Shown: positions 53,051-63,066, numbered from the stretch's first letter. The stretch is DNA of 64,000 bases from Devosia sp. Leaf420 (GCF_001425445.1 NZ_LMQU01000011.1:310326-374325), one strand, 5' to 3'. Notes: generated by a model not told the origin, from the letters alone. Program-made: numbers and translations.

Positions 53051-54352
53051 ATGTCCCCAGTCCTCGGCGTCCTGCTGATCATAGCCCTTATCGGTGTCAG
53101 CGTTCTCATTTCATTGTCCGAGATCGCGTTTGCTGCCGCGCGCGATCTTCGGATACGCTCTCTCGCGGAAGCTGGTAACAGCAAAGCGCTCCGCTTTGTC
53201 GCGCTACGCGCGGATGCCGGCAATGTTCTGACCGCTCTCCAGATCGTCACCAATGCCGTCTCCATTCTGGCCGGTATTTTAGGACACGACGCCTTCGGCC
53301 CACTCTTTGCCGGAGGCCTCGAACTTCTCGGCGCTCCACCGGAACTAGCCCTGGCGATCGGTTCGGTTCTCGCCTTCCTGGCCGTCACCCTGCTTTTTGT
53401 CCTGCTGGCCGATCTCACGCCCAAGCGCATCGCCATGTTGGTGCCCGAACAGATTGCGCTGTCGTTGGTCTGGTTTCCGGAAGGTGCGGTCAAGGTATTG
53501 AGGCCACTGGTCTGGTTCTTTGGCAAGCTCTCCGATGTCATCATCGGCTGGTTCAATATCGACGCCAAGGTGACGGCCGACGAGGTGACCGCCGAGGATT
53601 TTCGTATGATCCTTGCGGGTGGCGCAGCCTCCGGCATGTTGATGAAGAACGAGCAGCGCCTGATCGAAAATGTGCTGTCTCTCGAGCTGCGCAGCGTCAC
53701 TTCGGTGATGACGATCCGCGACGATATCGTCTTCCTCGATATCCGCGATCCCCACGAGGTCCAGCAGGACAAGGTAAGACGGCGCCCCTTCTCCCACTAT
53801 CCGATCTGCGACGGCAGCATCGATGTCGTCATCGGCTGTGTCCGCGCGGAAGACGTCCTCGCCACTGTCATCGACAAACACGGTGAAGTCGATTTTGCCT
53901 CGGCAAAGCGGGATGTGTTGTCGGTTCCCGATACGCTCAATGTCTGGGAAGTGCTGGCTGAGTTTCAAGCGCAGAACACCGGCTTTGCGCTGGTCGTCAG
54001 CGAATACGCCCACGTGGTTGGTGTTGTCACTTTCAAGGACCTGATGGGCGCGCTTATGCAGGGCCTCGCTAATCCATTTGAAGAACAGGCCATCCTCAGG
54101 CGCGATGAACAAAGCTGGCTCATCGATGGTGTCGCTCCATTCGTCGACGTCACCCGCGCACTAGGGGTCAAGCATCTCGAGCCTGAAGCGAGCTACGAAA
54201 CCATCGGCGGCTTCATCGTTCATCGCCTTCGCCGCGCAGCCCGCAAGGGCGATAAGGTCGAGGCTGCCGGCTATCTCTTCGAGGTCGTCGATGCCGACAA
54301 AATGCGGCTCAACCAGCTCTTGGTCACGAAGGTGAGTAAAGTCAAAAGCTAG
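53051..54352 (+). CDS. CNNM/CorC-type membrane protein with CBS domains
   Basis: The 433-residue protein has an N-terminal CNNM-like membrane domain of about four helices (1-180), including SVLISLSEIAFAAARDLRIR. A pair of CBS domains follows (about 200-330, with VMTIRDDIVFLDI and VVSEYAHVVGVVTFKDL), then a C-terminal CorC/HlyC transporter-associated domain (about 345-433). Members are divalent cation (Mg, Co) efflux or sensing proteins. It is of the YtfL/YhdP-like group often annotated hemolysin. A ribosome-binding site CCGGAGATCACC precedes the ATG. Confidence 0.88.
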   Translation: MSPVLGVLLIIALIGVSVLISLSEIAFAAARDLRIRSLAEAGNSKALRFVALRADAGNVLTALQIVTNAVSILAGILGHDAFGPLFAGGLELLGAPPELALAIGSVLAFLAVTLLFVLLADLTPKRIAMLVPEQIALSLVWFPEGAVKVLRPLVWFFGKLSDVIIGWFNIDAKVTADEVTAEDFRMILAGGAASGMLMKNEQRLIENVLSLELRSVTSVMTIRDDIVFLDIRDPHEVQQDKVRRRPFSHYPICDGSIDVVIGCVRAEDVLATVIDKHGEVDFASAKRDVLSVPDTLNVWEVLAEFQAQNTGFALVVSEYAHVVGVVTFKDLMGALMQGLANPFEEQAILRRDEQSWLIDGVAPFVDVTRALGVKHLEPEASYETIGGFIVHRLRRAARKGDKVEAAGYLFEVVDADKMRLNQLLVTKVSKVKS

Positions 54353-54443
54353 ACGCCAGCGCGGCGGTGAAGCAGGCATCCATCTGCTTCAATGCAAATT
54401 CTACTGTCTCGAGCTGCCGACGAGACAGCCAGAATTCAAATCA

Positions 54444-54704
54444 CTAGGGCTTAAGCGCTAGGTGACCCCATTCCGGGTTCCAAAGCCCCTCATCCGCGAT
54501 ACGGACGACGATCCGCTTCAGATTGAGTTGGTCGCGCAACTTCTCTGCATCCTGCAGCGCCTGACGGACCGGCACCGGCACGCACGCGATCTGCTCTACC
54601 GCGGCAACATCGGCAACGCTGCGACCGAAAATCTGCGTCACCTCGACCACCACGGCGTCCCAAGGGGTTCGCTCGTCAGGCCTTAACCGTTCATACTCAA
54701 TCAT
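54444..54704 (-). CDS. Small hypothetical protein
   Basis: An 86-residue protein of no known family. The N-terminal half (ERLRPDERTPWDAVVVEV) is followed by a helix (PVRQALQDAEKLRDQLNLKR) and ends VRIADEGLWNPEWGHLALKP. The start is the ATG at 54704, in an AT-rich context with a modest GGGG ribosome site. It stands alone, about 100 bp downstream of the lyase gene of the large operon, on the same strand. It may not be a gene. Confidence 0.45.
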   Translation of the reverse strand: MIEYERLRPDERTPWDAVVVEVTQIFGRSVADVAAVEQIACVPVPVRQALQDAEKLRDQLNLKRIVVRIADEGLWNPEWGHLALKP

Positions 54705-54801
54705 AATTTACCCCGCCAATTGGCAGGGAAAGCAACCACTTTGAATTAAGTTGCAAACACGTCGATCACGTTTGGCCCAAGAGCTGATTAGCTGCTCCTG
54801 C

Positions 54802-55623
54802 CTAACCTCGAGCAAGCAGCGAACGCGCTCGCGCGATGACGGGGGCGTCGACCATCCGTCCATCGATCTGGAAGGCGCCTTCACCGGCCTCGGCCTCGGC
54901 AACCACCCGCTCCGCCCATGCCCGTTGCGCCGGGCTTGGTGAAAACTCGGCATTGAGGACCGGGACGACGGCGGGATGGACACAGGTTGCGCCATCAAAG
55001 CCGTGGTCCCGCGCTTCCCGGGCTGCAGCTGCAATGCCATCGAGATCGGAATAGTCTGCCGTCGAGCGCAACATGCCGAAGGACATCAGGTTATGTTCCT
55101 TCGCGGCATAATGAACGAGCAATTTGGGAAGCTTCAAAACCTCAGGCGTCGGCTCGGCACCAAGCGAAAGCGCCAGATCCTCGCCACCAACCGATAAACC
55201 CAAAAGCCGCGGCCCCTTGGCGATCGAGCGTGCATCGAGCACCGCGCCGATATCTTCAAGCAGCGCTACAACCCTGGTACTCGCTCTGCCAAGACGGTCT
55301 TCAGCGGGCGTGAGCAAGCCATCAAGGACCACGAGGTCGTCCCGGCTTCTGACTTTCGGCACATAGAGACCATCAGCGCCTGCCGTAATCGCAGCCAATG
55401 CGTCTTCTTCCAGCCGCTCACCGCTATTGATCCGCACCAGCACCTCGGCGCCACCGCGCCGCACGTCAGCAACCGTCTCTGAAAGCCCATCGCGCGCCCG
55501 ATCTTTGGCGTCCTCTGGCACGGCATCTTCCAGATCGAGAATGACGGCATCGGCACCGCGCTCATGAGCCTTGGCGATAAACCGTTCGGCATGGGCCGGC
55601 ACGTAAAGCAGCGAGCGCATCAT
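54802..55623 (-). CDS. HpcH/HpaI-type CoA lyase, CitE-like
   Basis: The 273-residue TIM-barrel protein resembles the CitE/malyl-CoA lyase branch of HpcH/HpaI proteins. It has RSLLYVPAHAERFIAKAHER, the metal-site segment VILDLEDAVPEDAK, the Arg in VLVRINS, VALLEDIGAV, and the final FDGATCVHPAVVPVLNAEF. Such enzymes cleave beta-hydroxyacyl-CoA (malyl-, citramalyl-CoA) to acyl-CoA plus pyruvate or glyoxylate. Its ATG overlaps the stop codon of the CoA-transferase gene (ATGA, 55620-55623), so the two enzymes are made together and probably work in sequence. Confidence 0.85.
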   Translation of the reverse strand: MMRSLLYVPAHAERFIAKAHERGADAVILDLEDAVPEDAKDRARDGLSETVADVRRGGAEVLVRINSGERLEEDALAAITAGADGLYVPKVRSRDDLVVLDGLLTPAEDRLGRASTRVVALLEDIGAVLDARSIAKGPRLLGLSVGGEDLALSLGAEPTPEVLKLPKLLVHYAAKEHNLMSFGMLRSTADYSDLDGIAAAAREARDHGFDGATCVHPAVVPVLNAEFSPSPAQRAWAERVVAEAEAGEGAFQIDGRMVDAPVIARARSLLARG

Positions 55624-56813
55624 TCTTTGCCACTCTCCAAAGTCGCGGGATTCTCACTGAGAAGCTCGTTATTATGCTCGCCCAAAGCCGGCGCCGGCCG
55701 CCGCCAGACGCCCGGCGTTGCCGACATTCGCGGCACGATATTGTGCATGGGCAGCGTCCCAAAACCCTCGTCTTCGACATCGACGACAATTTCGCGCTCG
55801 GCAAAGTGCGCATCGCTCATCGCGTCGGCAATATTATAGACCGGCCCGACGGTCGCCCCAGCCTGCCGCATGGTTTCGAGCGCGTCCGCACTCGCGCGTG
55901 TGGCGAACCAGTCGCCAATCGCTGCGTCGACCAAAGCGCGGTTTTTCACACGGTCGGAATTGGTGGCAAAGCGCGGATCGCTCATCATCTCGGGCCGCCC
56001 GATGATTTCAAAAATCCGCTTGGCCACTGCCGGCGTCGATCCCGACAGGGCCAGATATTTGCCGTCGGCACATTTGTAGACATTGCGCGGCGAAGCCGTA
56101 TTCGAAGCGCTGCCCACCCGCTGCTTGATCTTGCCGGTCACCGCGTGGATCGCCGCTTCCGGCCCGAGCACCGAGAACATCGGCTCAAGTAGCGACAGGT
56201 CGATCACCTGCCCCCGCGCCGTTCCCGCCTGCCGCGCATAAAGCGCCATCATCGTTGCCGAGGCGCCATAGACCCCGGCAATCATGTCGGCCAGCGCCAG
56301 CGGCGGGAGGACCGGTTCGCGATCGGGAAATCCGGTGCGATCGGCAAAGCCGCTCATTGCTTCGACGATCGTGCCAAACCCGGGCAGATGCGCATAGGGC
56401 CCGGTCTGCCCAAAACCCGAAATCCGCACGAGGATCAAATCCGGATTGCGCGCCAGCAGCTTGTCCGGCGCCAGTCCCATCTTTTCGAGCGTGCCGGGCC
56501 GAAAATTCTCGATAAACACATCCGCTGTTTCAACCAGCCGCCACAGCGCATCCATCGCCGCTACCTCGCGCAGGTTCAGCATAACCGAGCGCTTGTTGCG
56601 GCCATAGGTCTTCCAGAACAGCGAATGCCCATCATCTTTCCAGTCGCGCAAGGGATCACCCTCAGGCGGCTCGATCTTTATGACATCGGCGCCAAAATCA
56701 GCCAGTTGCAGGCTGAGCATATTGCCCGCCATCAACCGGCTGAGGTCGAGCACCCTTATGCCATCGAGTGGTCCGGTCGCACTTGGGTTGAACCGCTTGA
56801 GCGCAAAAGTCAC
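55620..56813 (-). CDS. Family III (CaiB/BaiF) CoA-transferase
   Basis: The 397-residue protein is a family III CoA-transferase. It has [20 protein letters not shown] at the start, the [20 protein letters not shown] segment and the catalytic Asp176 in LALADMIAG. It should activate an organic acid to its CoA thioester. The GTG start (56813) overlaps the ATPase stop codon and the stop overlaps the lyase start, each by 4 bases. The acid substrate is unknown. Confidence 0.9.
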   Translation of the reverse strand: MTFALKRFNPSATGPLDGIRVLDLSRLMAGNMLSLQLADFGADVIKIEPPEGDPLRDWKDDGHSLFWKTYGRNKRSVMLNLREVAAMDALWRLVETADVFIENFRPGTLEKMGLAPDKLLARNPDLILVRISGFGQTGPYAHLPGFGTIVEAMSGFADRTGFPDREPVLPPLALADMIAGVYGASATMMALYARQAGTARGQVIDLSLLEPMFSVLGPEAAIHAVTGKIKQRVGSASNTASPRNVYKCADGKYLALSGSTPAVAKRIFEIIGRPEMMSDPRFATNSDRVKNRALVDAAIGDWFATRASADALETMRQAGATVGPVYNIADAMSDAHFAEREIVVDVEDEGFGTLPMHNIVPRMSATPGVWRRPAPALGEHNNELLSENPATLESGKE

Positions 56814-57865
56814 CGCAACCTCAGCCCCGTCGCCTTGTCAAAGATGAAGATGCGCGTGGGGTCGATGACGAGGTTAATCTGCTCGCCTGGACTTAAGAGC
56901 GCATGGTCGCGCACCACCACCGAAATATCTTTCTCGCCCAATCGCGCCAGCACTTCCTGCGCATCGCCTGTCGGCTCGACGATCTGCACTGTGACCGGCA
57001 CACCCACCGCCCCGACCGCGATCTGCTGCGGCCGCACGCCATAGACCACGTCCGTGCCCGGCGCGATATCGAGCGGCGCGCCGATCGGCAGGGCCTCGCC
57101 ACCAACCTGCACCTCGCTCCCGCCCTCATAACGCGCATCGAAGAGATTGATCTCCGGCGAGCCGATGAACCCGGCGACGAAAAGGTTGGCCGGGTTGTTA
57201 TAAAGCTCGAGCGGCGCCCCCGCCTGTTCGATCCGGCCGCCATTGAGCACGACGATCTTGTCGGCCATGGTCATGGCCTCGGTCTGGTCATGCGTCACAT
57301 AGATCATGGTTTTACCCAAGCGCTGATGCAGGCGCTTGATCTCGCCCCGCATTTTAACGCGCAGCTTCGCATCGAGATTGGAGAGCGGTTCGTCGAAGAG
57401 AAACGCCCGCGGATTGCGCACGATGGCGCGGCCCATGGCGACACGCTGCCGCTGCCCGCCCGACAGCTCGCGCGGCAAACGATCTAGCAGGTTTTCGAGC
57501 CCAAGGATCGATGCCGCTTCAGCCACCCGTGCCTTGATCTCGGCCTTGGACGTGCCGGCCAACCGGAGCGAAAAGCTCATATTGTCGGCGACCTTCATAT
57601 GCGGATAGAGCGCATAGGATTGGAACACCATTGCGATGTCCCGTTCCTTGGCCGGCATATTGTTGACGACCTTGCCCCCGATTGTGATCTCGCCCGCCGT
57701 GATGTCCTCAAGGCCCGCAATCATCCGCAGCAGCGTCGATTTTCCGCAGCCCGATGGCCCGACCAGCACGACGAATTCGCCATCCCCCATTTCGAGCGAA
57801 ATGTCTTCGAGCACGCTCACCGTGCCATAGCGTTTGCCGACATGCTTGAGTTCGATTTCCGACAT
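56810..57865 (-). CDS. ugpC: Sugar ABC transporter ATP-binding protein, UgpC-like
   Basis: The 351-residue ATPase has Walker [10 protein letters not shown] (36-44), signature [16 protein letters not shown], Walker [17 protein letters not shown] and the switch His in [14 protein letters not shown]-terminal regulatory domain follows. It is the second UgpC-type ATPase in the window. It lies between the ADP-ribosylglycohydrolase-like genes and the CoA-transferase, and would energise the permeases encoded at the right edge. Confidence 0.93.
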   Translation of the reverse strand: MSEIELKHVGKRYGTVSVLEDISLEMGDGEFVVLVGPSGCGKSTLLRMIAGLEDITAGEITIGGKVVNNMPAKERDIAMVFQSYALYPHMKVADNMSFSLRLAGTSKAEIKARVAEAASILGLENLLDRLPRELSGGQRQRVAMGRAIVRNPRAFLFDEPLSNLDAKLRVKMRGEIKRLHQRLGKTMIYVTHDQTEAMTMADKIVVLNGGRIEQAGAPLELYNNPANLFVAGFIGSPEINLFDARYEGGSEVQVGGEALPIGAPLDIAPGTDVVYGVRPQQIAVGAVGVPVTVQIVEPTGDAQEVLARLGEKDISVVVRDHALLSPGEQINLVIDPTRIFIFDKATGLRLR

Positions 57866-57883
57866 GCTGGTCTCCTTACCGGC

Positions 57884-59983
57884 TTACGCCGCTTCGATGA
57901 TCTCGAACCGGCCCATGCTAAGCCGCCCGGCTGAAGCCAGCCGCACGCCCGCCATGCCGTATTCGTAGGAAGTGTCCGTCGCGCTGATCAGCTCGCGGCC
58001 ATCGACAGAAAAGCTCAGCCGATCGCCCGCCACGGCAAACGAGAATTCGTAGCTCCTGCCCATGTCCGCCTTGAACGGCGCCCGTGCCAGAACGGTCGAT
58101 CCGAAATCTTCCTTGAGGATGACGACCTCGTCGCCCTCGAACCCTGCCGCATAGAACCGCCCGGTCCCCTGCACGCGCGCCGTCACCAGTTGCGATGCGC
58201 CGGACAGGCGCTGGATATCGGCCTTTACGGTGACATCCTTGGCGTAATAGTGCCCGGTCCACATATCGGCGTCTCCCGCCGTATGCCCCTGGATGCGGCC
58301 AAAGCTCTTGGTCCAGTGCCCGCGATTGAAGGTGAAGCGCGAAATGGCGCCCCATTCCTGCACTTCGGTCTCGGGCTCGATCACGGTATGCCCCGCGCCT
58401 TCGACCTTGAAATCGGCGAGGAACAGCCGGCCAAGGAATTTGACCCGGCCAAAATATTCGATCGAAATCCCGATCTCGTCGATCGCCTCGACACCCTCGG
58501 GCACGACAAAACTATAGTCCTGCCAGCCTTCCGCCGATGGCACATGCCAGGCGCCCGTCTCCTCGATCGCCCCGCTCATCGTGCGCCGCACATAGGGCGC
58601 GACCCGCAGATTGCCGTCGCCATTCCACGGATCGAGCCAGAGCTTGAACGACACGGTCTGCCCCGCATCCACCACCGGGGTAAACATCGGGCGATAGCGC
58701 TCGTCGTCAAAATCGCTCCGCCGATAGAACGGCTTCCAAAACACCCGCCCGCCCTGCCCGCGCTCGAGCCGATCGAGCTGGATTTCGAGCGATCCGCGCG
58801 ACCCCTCGACATGCCGCTCGTCCGAGTGTTTCAGCGAAATCTGGTTGAACCCTTCGGTCCGGAACCCATGCGTCGAACCCGGCAGGTCGAAATCTAACCG
58901 CAACCCGCGGCGCGTGAAATCCTCCTGCCACAGCGCCGGCACGTCGCGCCCCGCCAATTGCAGCGCCAGAACCGTCAGCTCCCGCGCAAAGCTTGGAATA
59001 TCGACGATGTTGATCGTCCCCACGATCCCCGAAGCGACGAGGAAATCGTTGATCGGCTTGCGATACCTGTCCCAACCCTCATGCAAACCCTGGAATGTCG
59101 CGACGATCGCCGCCGCATTGCCCGCATTGCAGTCCGTGTCCCAGCCCGCCATGGTCGCGATCTCGGCCGTCCGCGGCAAGTCACCCTTGCCATAAAGGAT
59201 CGACATGATCGTCACGCCGGCATTGGGGATGATGTGGCAAACGCCGGGATAGCGGTCATAGCCCCAATCGGCCGTCAGCATGTCGCGGCACGCACGCCAA
59301 TTGTCCGGATTGGCCTTGTGAAAATCGATCACCGCCCGGCACACCCGAGCATAGGTCGACCCTGCATCGATCGTTCCCATCGCCGTCTCGATGATCTCCT
59401 CGATACTCTTGGCCTCGAACGCCGCCGCAATCGCCGCCGCGCAGAACCGTGCGCCATTGAGCCCGTCGCCGTCATGGGCAACGCTCGCCGCCACGGCCGA
59501 CATATCCGCCGCCCGCTGCGGATTGCCCGGGTTCACCCAGCCCCAGCTATCGATAAAGATCTGCCCGCCAATCTGCTCGGCCACCGTCGTGCCGTTCTGC
59601 GCAATAGAGCCTGATTGCGGCGCGGGAATGCCGGCGCGGAGGTTGCGATAGGCGGTGTGCTCGGTCGACACCCCGAACCCGCCCCACCAATACATGCCAT
59701 GCTCCTCGGCGGCATAGTTGAGCCAGGTCTTGCCCACATCCTCAGCCGTTGCTTGGAGCCCATAGTCGCGCAGCGCCCGGATGAAATAGACCGGGCCATT
59801 GGTGTCGTCGTCGGCCGCGAAATTCTTGAAGTCGCGCAGATATTGCGTCACCTCGCCATAGGTCTTCTGGATGCGCTCATAGCTCCAGATGGTCGGCTCG
59901 ACGGGCGCACCGAGGCGCACGCCAATGGCCTTGCCGATAAAGCCGGCATAGATCTTTTCAAGGATTTGGATTTCAGAGAGCAT
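57884..59983 (-). CDS. ADP-ribosylglycohydrolase-family protein with long C-terminal beta region
   Basis: The 699-residue protein has an N-terminal ADP-ribosylglycohydrolase (ARH) domain (about 1-345). Acidic metal motifs are ADDDT (57-61), ASVAHDGDGLNGAR (about 166-179) and AGWDTDCN (279-286). The remaining approximately 350 residues look beta-sandwich/jelly-roll rich (for example FYAAGFEGDEVVILKED), a pattern seen in carbohydrate-binding modules. There is no signal peptide, so it is cytoplasmic. It lies 18 bp upstream of the ATPase gene. The true substrate is unknown; ARH enzymes cleave N- or O-glycosidic bonds to ADP-ribose or ribose. Confidence 0.85.
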   Translation of the reverse strand: MLSEIQILEKIYAGFIGKAIGVRLGAPVEPTIWSYERIQKTYGEVTQYLRDFKNFAADDDTNGPVYFIRALRDYGLQATAEDVGKTWLNYAAEEHGMYWWGGFGVSTEHTAYRNLRAGIPAPQSGSIAQNGTTVAEQIGGQIFIDSWGWVNPGNPQRAADMSAVAASVAHDGDGLNGARFCAAAIAAAFEAKSIEEIIETAMGTIDAGSTYARVCRAVIDFHKANPDNWRACRDMLTADWGYDRYPGVCHIIPNAGVTIMSILYGKGDLPRTAEIATMAGWDTDCNAGNAAAIVATFQGLHEGWDRYRKPINDFLVASGIVGTINIVDIPSFARELTVLALQLAGRDVPALWQEDFTRRGLRLDFDLPGSTHGFRTEGFNQISLKHSDERHVEGSRGSLEIQLDRLERGQGGRVFWKPFYRRSDFDDERYRPMFTPVVDAGQTVSFKLWLDPWNGDGNLRVAPYVRRTMSGAIEETGAWHVPSAEGWQDYSFVVPEGVEAIDEIGISIEYFGRVKFLGRLFLADFKVEGAGHTVIEPETEVQEWGAISRFTFNRGHWTKSFGRIQGHTAGDADMWTGHYYAKDVTVKADIQRLSGASQLVTARVQGTGRFYAAGFEGDEVVILKEDFGSTVLARAPFKADMGRSYEFSFAVAGDRLSFSVDGRELISATDTSYEYGMAGVRLASAGRLSMGRFEIIEAA

Positions 59984-60021
59984 TCGGCGTCTTTCTTGGC
60001 AAAAGATGGGAAGGCCAGCGA

Positions 60022-61194
60022 TTACGCTGGCTCGAAAAGGGCGGCGCGTGCCGCATCGCGTTGGGCCTGGGCTGCGCGGTCAGCCGCAATGATCGCGGCC
60101 ACGGTTTTTGAGAAAGCATCGGCCGAGGCCGTCAGCGTCAGGCGATTGGCAGCATCGATCTGGTCGCGCTCGCCTTCATCGATCACGGCCTCACCATGCA
60201 TGGCCCCAAGGATCGCCCCGGCCATGACGCCGATCGAATCCGTATCGCGCCCCGAATTGATCCCGTCTTCGATCGAAAGGCGGAAGTCCCCCCGATTGAA
60301 AAGGCAAAAACCCAGCGCCAGCGGCAATTCCTCGATGGAAAGGAGGCGGCTCGGCCGATAGGCGTCGCTCACCCGCCCCGCTTTGTCGGCACTGTGATTG
60401 ACGTCATCGCCCATCACTGAAAAGCGCGCGATAGCAGCATGAAACGCCTCGCAAACCTCGGCATGATCGGCACCTGTGCCCCGCAACCGCCGCGCCTCGT
60501 CGGCGATAGCGACGATCGCTGCTCGCGTGCCGTCCTTGGCGAGCCCGATGACCGTATCGACGATTTGGTCGATCGTGGTGCCCGGCACAAAAGCCGCCGC
60601 CACCGCCGCGGCCATAACGCCGGCCGCCTCAAGCCCATAGCTTTCCTGATGCCCCGAGGCGAAAGCGATCGCCTCGTCGTAAGCAGCCTTGGGATCAGCC
60701 GCATTCGTCGCTCCGATCGGCGCGATATACATGGCGGCCCCACAGTTCACCATATTGCCGATGCCGCCCTGGCGCGGGTCGCAATTGGACAATTGATGAC
60801 GCTGGAAAATCCATTTTTCGGGATAAAACAGGCGATCGATCAACATCGCTTCGCGCCCCAGTTCGGGCACCCAGCGCTTGGTCCAGGCGATCTGGCGCAC
60901 CATCCCGTCAGCCATGTCCCACGCGTCGAGATGGCGCCCCACCTCGGCATAGATGTCCATCATCGCCAGGGTCATCAGCGTATCGTCCGTGACGATACCG
61001 TCCCCGCGCACCCGATGGTTCCGCTGCTCGGGCGGCAGGTCCATCTTGTGCCAGCGCGTCATCACCGAGGTCACCCGCCCATAGCGCGCCCGGATCTCTG
61101 CCGCCGACAGTTTTTCGACCGGCGCCCCCAGGGCATCGCCCAGAGCGATCCCATGGAGCATGCCGCGAATGCGGGATGAGAGGGTTGGTGTCAT
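60022..61194 (-). CDS. ADP-ribosylglycohydrolase-family protein, short form
   Basis: The 390-residue protein is a single-domain ARH protein with GIALGDALGAPVEK at the start, the first metal motif VTDDT (68-72) and the second GRDTDSIGVMAGAILGA near the end. Motifs of the fold include MVNCGAAMYIAPIGA. It shares only the family motifs with the longer paralogue at 57884-59983, so the two are not recent duplicates. It lies 38 bp upstream of that gene in the same direction. Confidence 0.88.
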   Translation of the reverse strand: MTPTLSSRIRGMLHGIALGDALGAPVEKLSAAEIRARYGRVTSVMTRWHKMDLPPEQRNHRVRGDGIVTDDTLMTLAMMDIYAEVGRHLDAWDMADGMVRQIAWTKRWVPELGREAMLIDRLFYPEKWIFQRHQLSNCDPRQGGIGNMVNCGAAMYIAPIGATNAADPKAAYDEAIAFASGHQESYGLEAAGVMAAAVAAAFVPGTTIDQIVDTVIGLAKDGTRAAIVAIADEARRLRGTGADHAEVCEAFHAAIARFSVMGDDVNHSADKAGRVSDAYRPSRLLSIEELPLALGFCLFNRGDFRLSIEDGINSGRDTDSIGVMAGAILGAMHGEAVIDEGERDQIDAANRLTLTASADAFSKTVAAIIAADRAAQAQRDAARAALFEPA

Positions 61195-61266
61195 GTCAGG
61201 TTCCGACTTTTGTCATTCTAATTGGCGCCGGGCTTTCACCCGGCTTTGCCGTGAAATTTCAGTCGA

Positions 61267-61374
61267 CACCCTCCCCCTGGCGGGGAGGGTCAGGGAGGGG
61301 GGATGAGAGCCACGACTTCGCGGCCCCCGCACCCCCTCCCAGCCTCTCCCGTCAAAGGGGGAGGTGCCTTTCCG
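61267..61374. repeat. Palindromic intergenic repeat, family B copy 2
   Basis: Two hairpins built of C/G runs (ACCCTCCCC-TGGC-GGGGAGGGT and CCTCTCCC-GTCAAA-GGGGGAGG) are separated by about 40 bp. They lie between the short ARH gene and the binding-protein gene of the same operon, so this copy is transcribed. Confidence 0.7.
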
Positions 61375-61407
61375 TGGCCTTGGCCGTATCTTGCCAGCGG
61401 GCCTTGG

Positions 61408-62841
61408 TCACTGGCCGAGCACCGTCGCCGCATACTCGGCCATGCGCTGGCCACCGGCAGCGTTATATTCGCTGACGAACTGGTCCCACTGATCGAGCGA
61501 GGCTTCCCCGGTGATGAACTTGGCGACCCACGAGCGATAGACCTGCTCGGCAGCGTCGACTTCCGCTGCATATTCGGCCGGCCAGACAAAGGCATTGTCT
61601 GCGACGAAATTGGCCTTGATCGTGTCGAGCGCAGCCTGGCCGGTTGCCGACAGCAGCGGCACCGGTGGCTCCCAATTGGCAGCGTTGAAGAAGCGGGCAT
61701 ACCAGGTCGAAATCTGGTCGGTAAACGTTACCGCGCCGCTGGCATCGGTTGTGTGATGCACGCCCTCAAAGCCCATGCGGTCGATGTCCTGGCCTTCCTT
61801 GGACGCCATGAAATCGAGCACCGCAAAGGCCTCGTCCTTATGCTCGGAAATGGACGAGATCGCCCAGCCGCGCGATTCCTTGGAGACATCGAGCGCCGCC
61901 AACCCCTGTCCGCCGAGACCCGACGGAATAGGCAGCAGCGTCAGTTCGATATTTTCGCCCGGATGGGCCTGGCGCATCTTGCCCGAATAGATGTCGATCA
62001 CTTCCGGCGACGAGCCGAACACCACGCCAGCCTTGCCGGTGTAGAATTTGTCTTCCTTCACGTCGAACGTGTTGGTCACATATTCCTTGTCGAACAGGCC
62101 TTTTTCCGCGAGCCGCGCATAGAATTCGATCTTTGCCTTTTCGGCATCGGTAACGCGCGAATTGACCCAAGCGCCATCCGCGGTCTTCATCCAGGTGCCG
62201 GTCACGCCGAACGCCTGGTTGAAGATGGAATCGAGTTCGTTGGTATTGCCGAACCCGGTCAGGCCCAGCGTATTACCCTTCGTGCCGTCGCCATCGAGAT
62301 CGGCATCATGGATCGCCTGGAACAGCGCTTCGTATTCCTCGACGGTCTTGGGCGGCTGCAGCCCAAGTTGGTCGAGCCAATCCTTGCGCATCACCGGCTG
62401 TGGCGCGCGCGGCGGATAGATGTAGAGAAGGTAGGGATAGTTGGCGAGGCGCTCGACATTGTGGGGCCAGAGCGCCGCCTTGATATGCTCGGATTTTTCG
62501 ATCCACGGATTGAGATCCTCGAGGATCCCCTGCTCGGCCATCTTCTGGTCGCCACCCTGGAAATAGATGATATCAGGGATATCGCCCGAGAGCAGCATCA
62601 CGCCGAGCGCATCGACATAGGCCGAAGTGCCGCCCGGCAGGTCGACCGTCTGAATATCGATATCGTGCCCCTGCGCCTTGAGCGCGGCCTCGATTTCCTC
62701 GATTTCCTTGACGTCATCGGGATTGGTGGTCAGCAGGTCCTTACTCACCAGCCGGATCGTCGTCTGTGCCATGGCCGGCACAACCGCCGAACCCAGAACG
62801 GCCATCGCCGTCGTCGCTAAAAGCAGTTTCTTCAGTGTCAT
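61408..62841 (-). CDS. Extracellular solute-binding protein of sugar ABC importer
   Basis: The 477-residue protein has a Sec signal peptide (about 1-25, VPAMA before QTT) and a family 1 solute-binding body. It has the segments IIYFQGGDQKMAEQGILEDL and YIYPPRAPQPVMRKDWLDQL, resembling LplA/YtcQ-type binding proteins for complex carbohydrates. The start is the ATG at 62841. It is followed by the two ARH genes. The ligand is unknown. Confidence 0.9.
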   Translation of the reverse strand: MTLKKLLLATTAMAVLGSAVVPAMAQTTIRLVSKDLLTTNPDDVKEIEEIEAALKAQGHDIDIQTVDLPGGTSAYVDALGVMLLSGDIPDIIYFQGGDQKMAEQGILEDLNPWIEKSEHIKAALWPHNVERLANYPYLLYIYPPRAPQPVMRKDWLDQLGLQPPKTVEEYEALFQAIHDADLDGDGTKGNTLGLTGFGNTNELDSIFNQAFGVTGTWMKTADGAWVNSRVTDAEKAKIEFYARLAEKGLFDKEYVTNTFDVKEDKFYTGKAGVVFGSSPEVIDIYSGKMRQAHPGENIELTLLPIPSGLGGQGLAALDVSKESRGWAISSISEHKDEAFAVLDFMASKEGQDIDRMGFEGVHHTTDASGAVTFTDQISTWYARFFNAANWEPPVPLLSATGQAALDTIKANFVADNAFVWPAEYAAEVDAAEQVYRSWVAKFITGEASLDQWDQFVSEYNAAGGQRMAEYAATVLGQ

Positions 62842-62919
62842 TGCACTACTCCTCCGTTGTTTTTAGTCGTCACCGCTTGCGCGGAATTCTTTGGTTCTGG
62901 CTCGTTACCAGGCACGCCC

Positions 62920-63042
62920 TTCACCTCTCCCTCTGGGGGAGAGGTCGACGCGAAGCGGCGGGTGAGGGGGCCTTGCTCCTCGCAGTTCCCATCCACCCTC
63001 CCTTCCTCCCCCTTGATGGGGGAGGAAGGGAGGGGGTGAAGC
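62920..63042. repeat. Palindromic intergenic repeat, family B/C composite
   Basis: The left half (CACCTCTCCCTCTGGGGGAGAGGTCGACGCGAAGCGGCGGGTGAGGGGGCC) is a family C part-copy; the right half (CCCTCCCTTCCTCCCCCTTG-ATGGGGGAGGAAGGGAGGGGG) is family B. It fills most of the 225 bp between the permease and the binding-protein gene. Confidence 0.75.
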
Positions 63043-63066
63043 CACAAACACCGAGTCCAAAACCTG

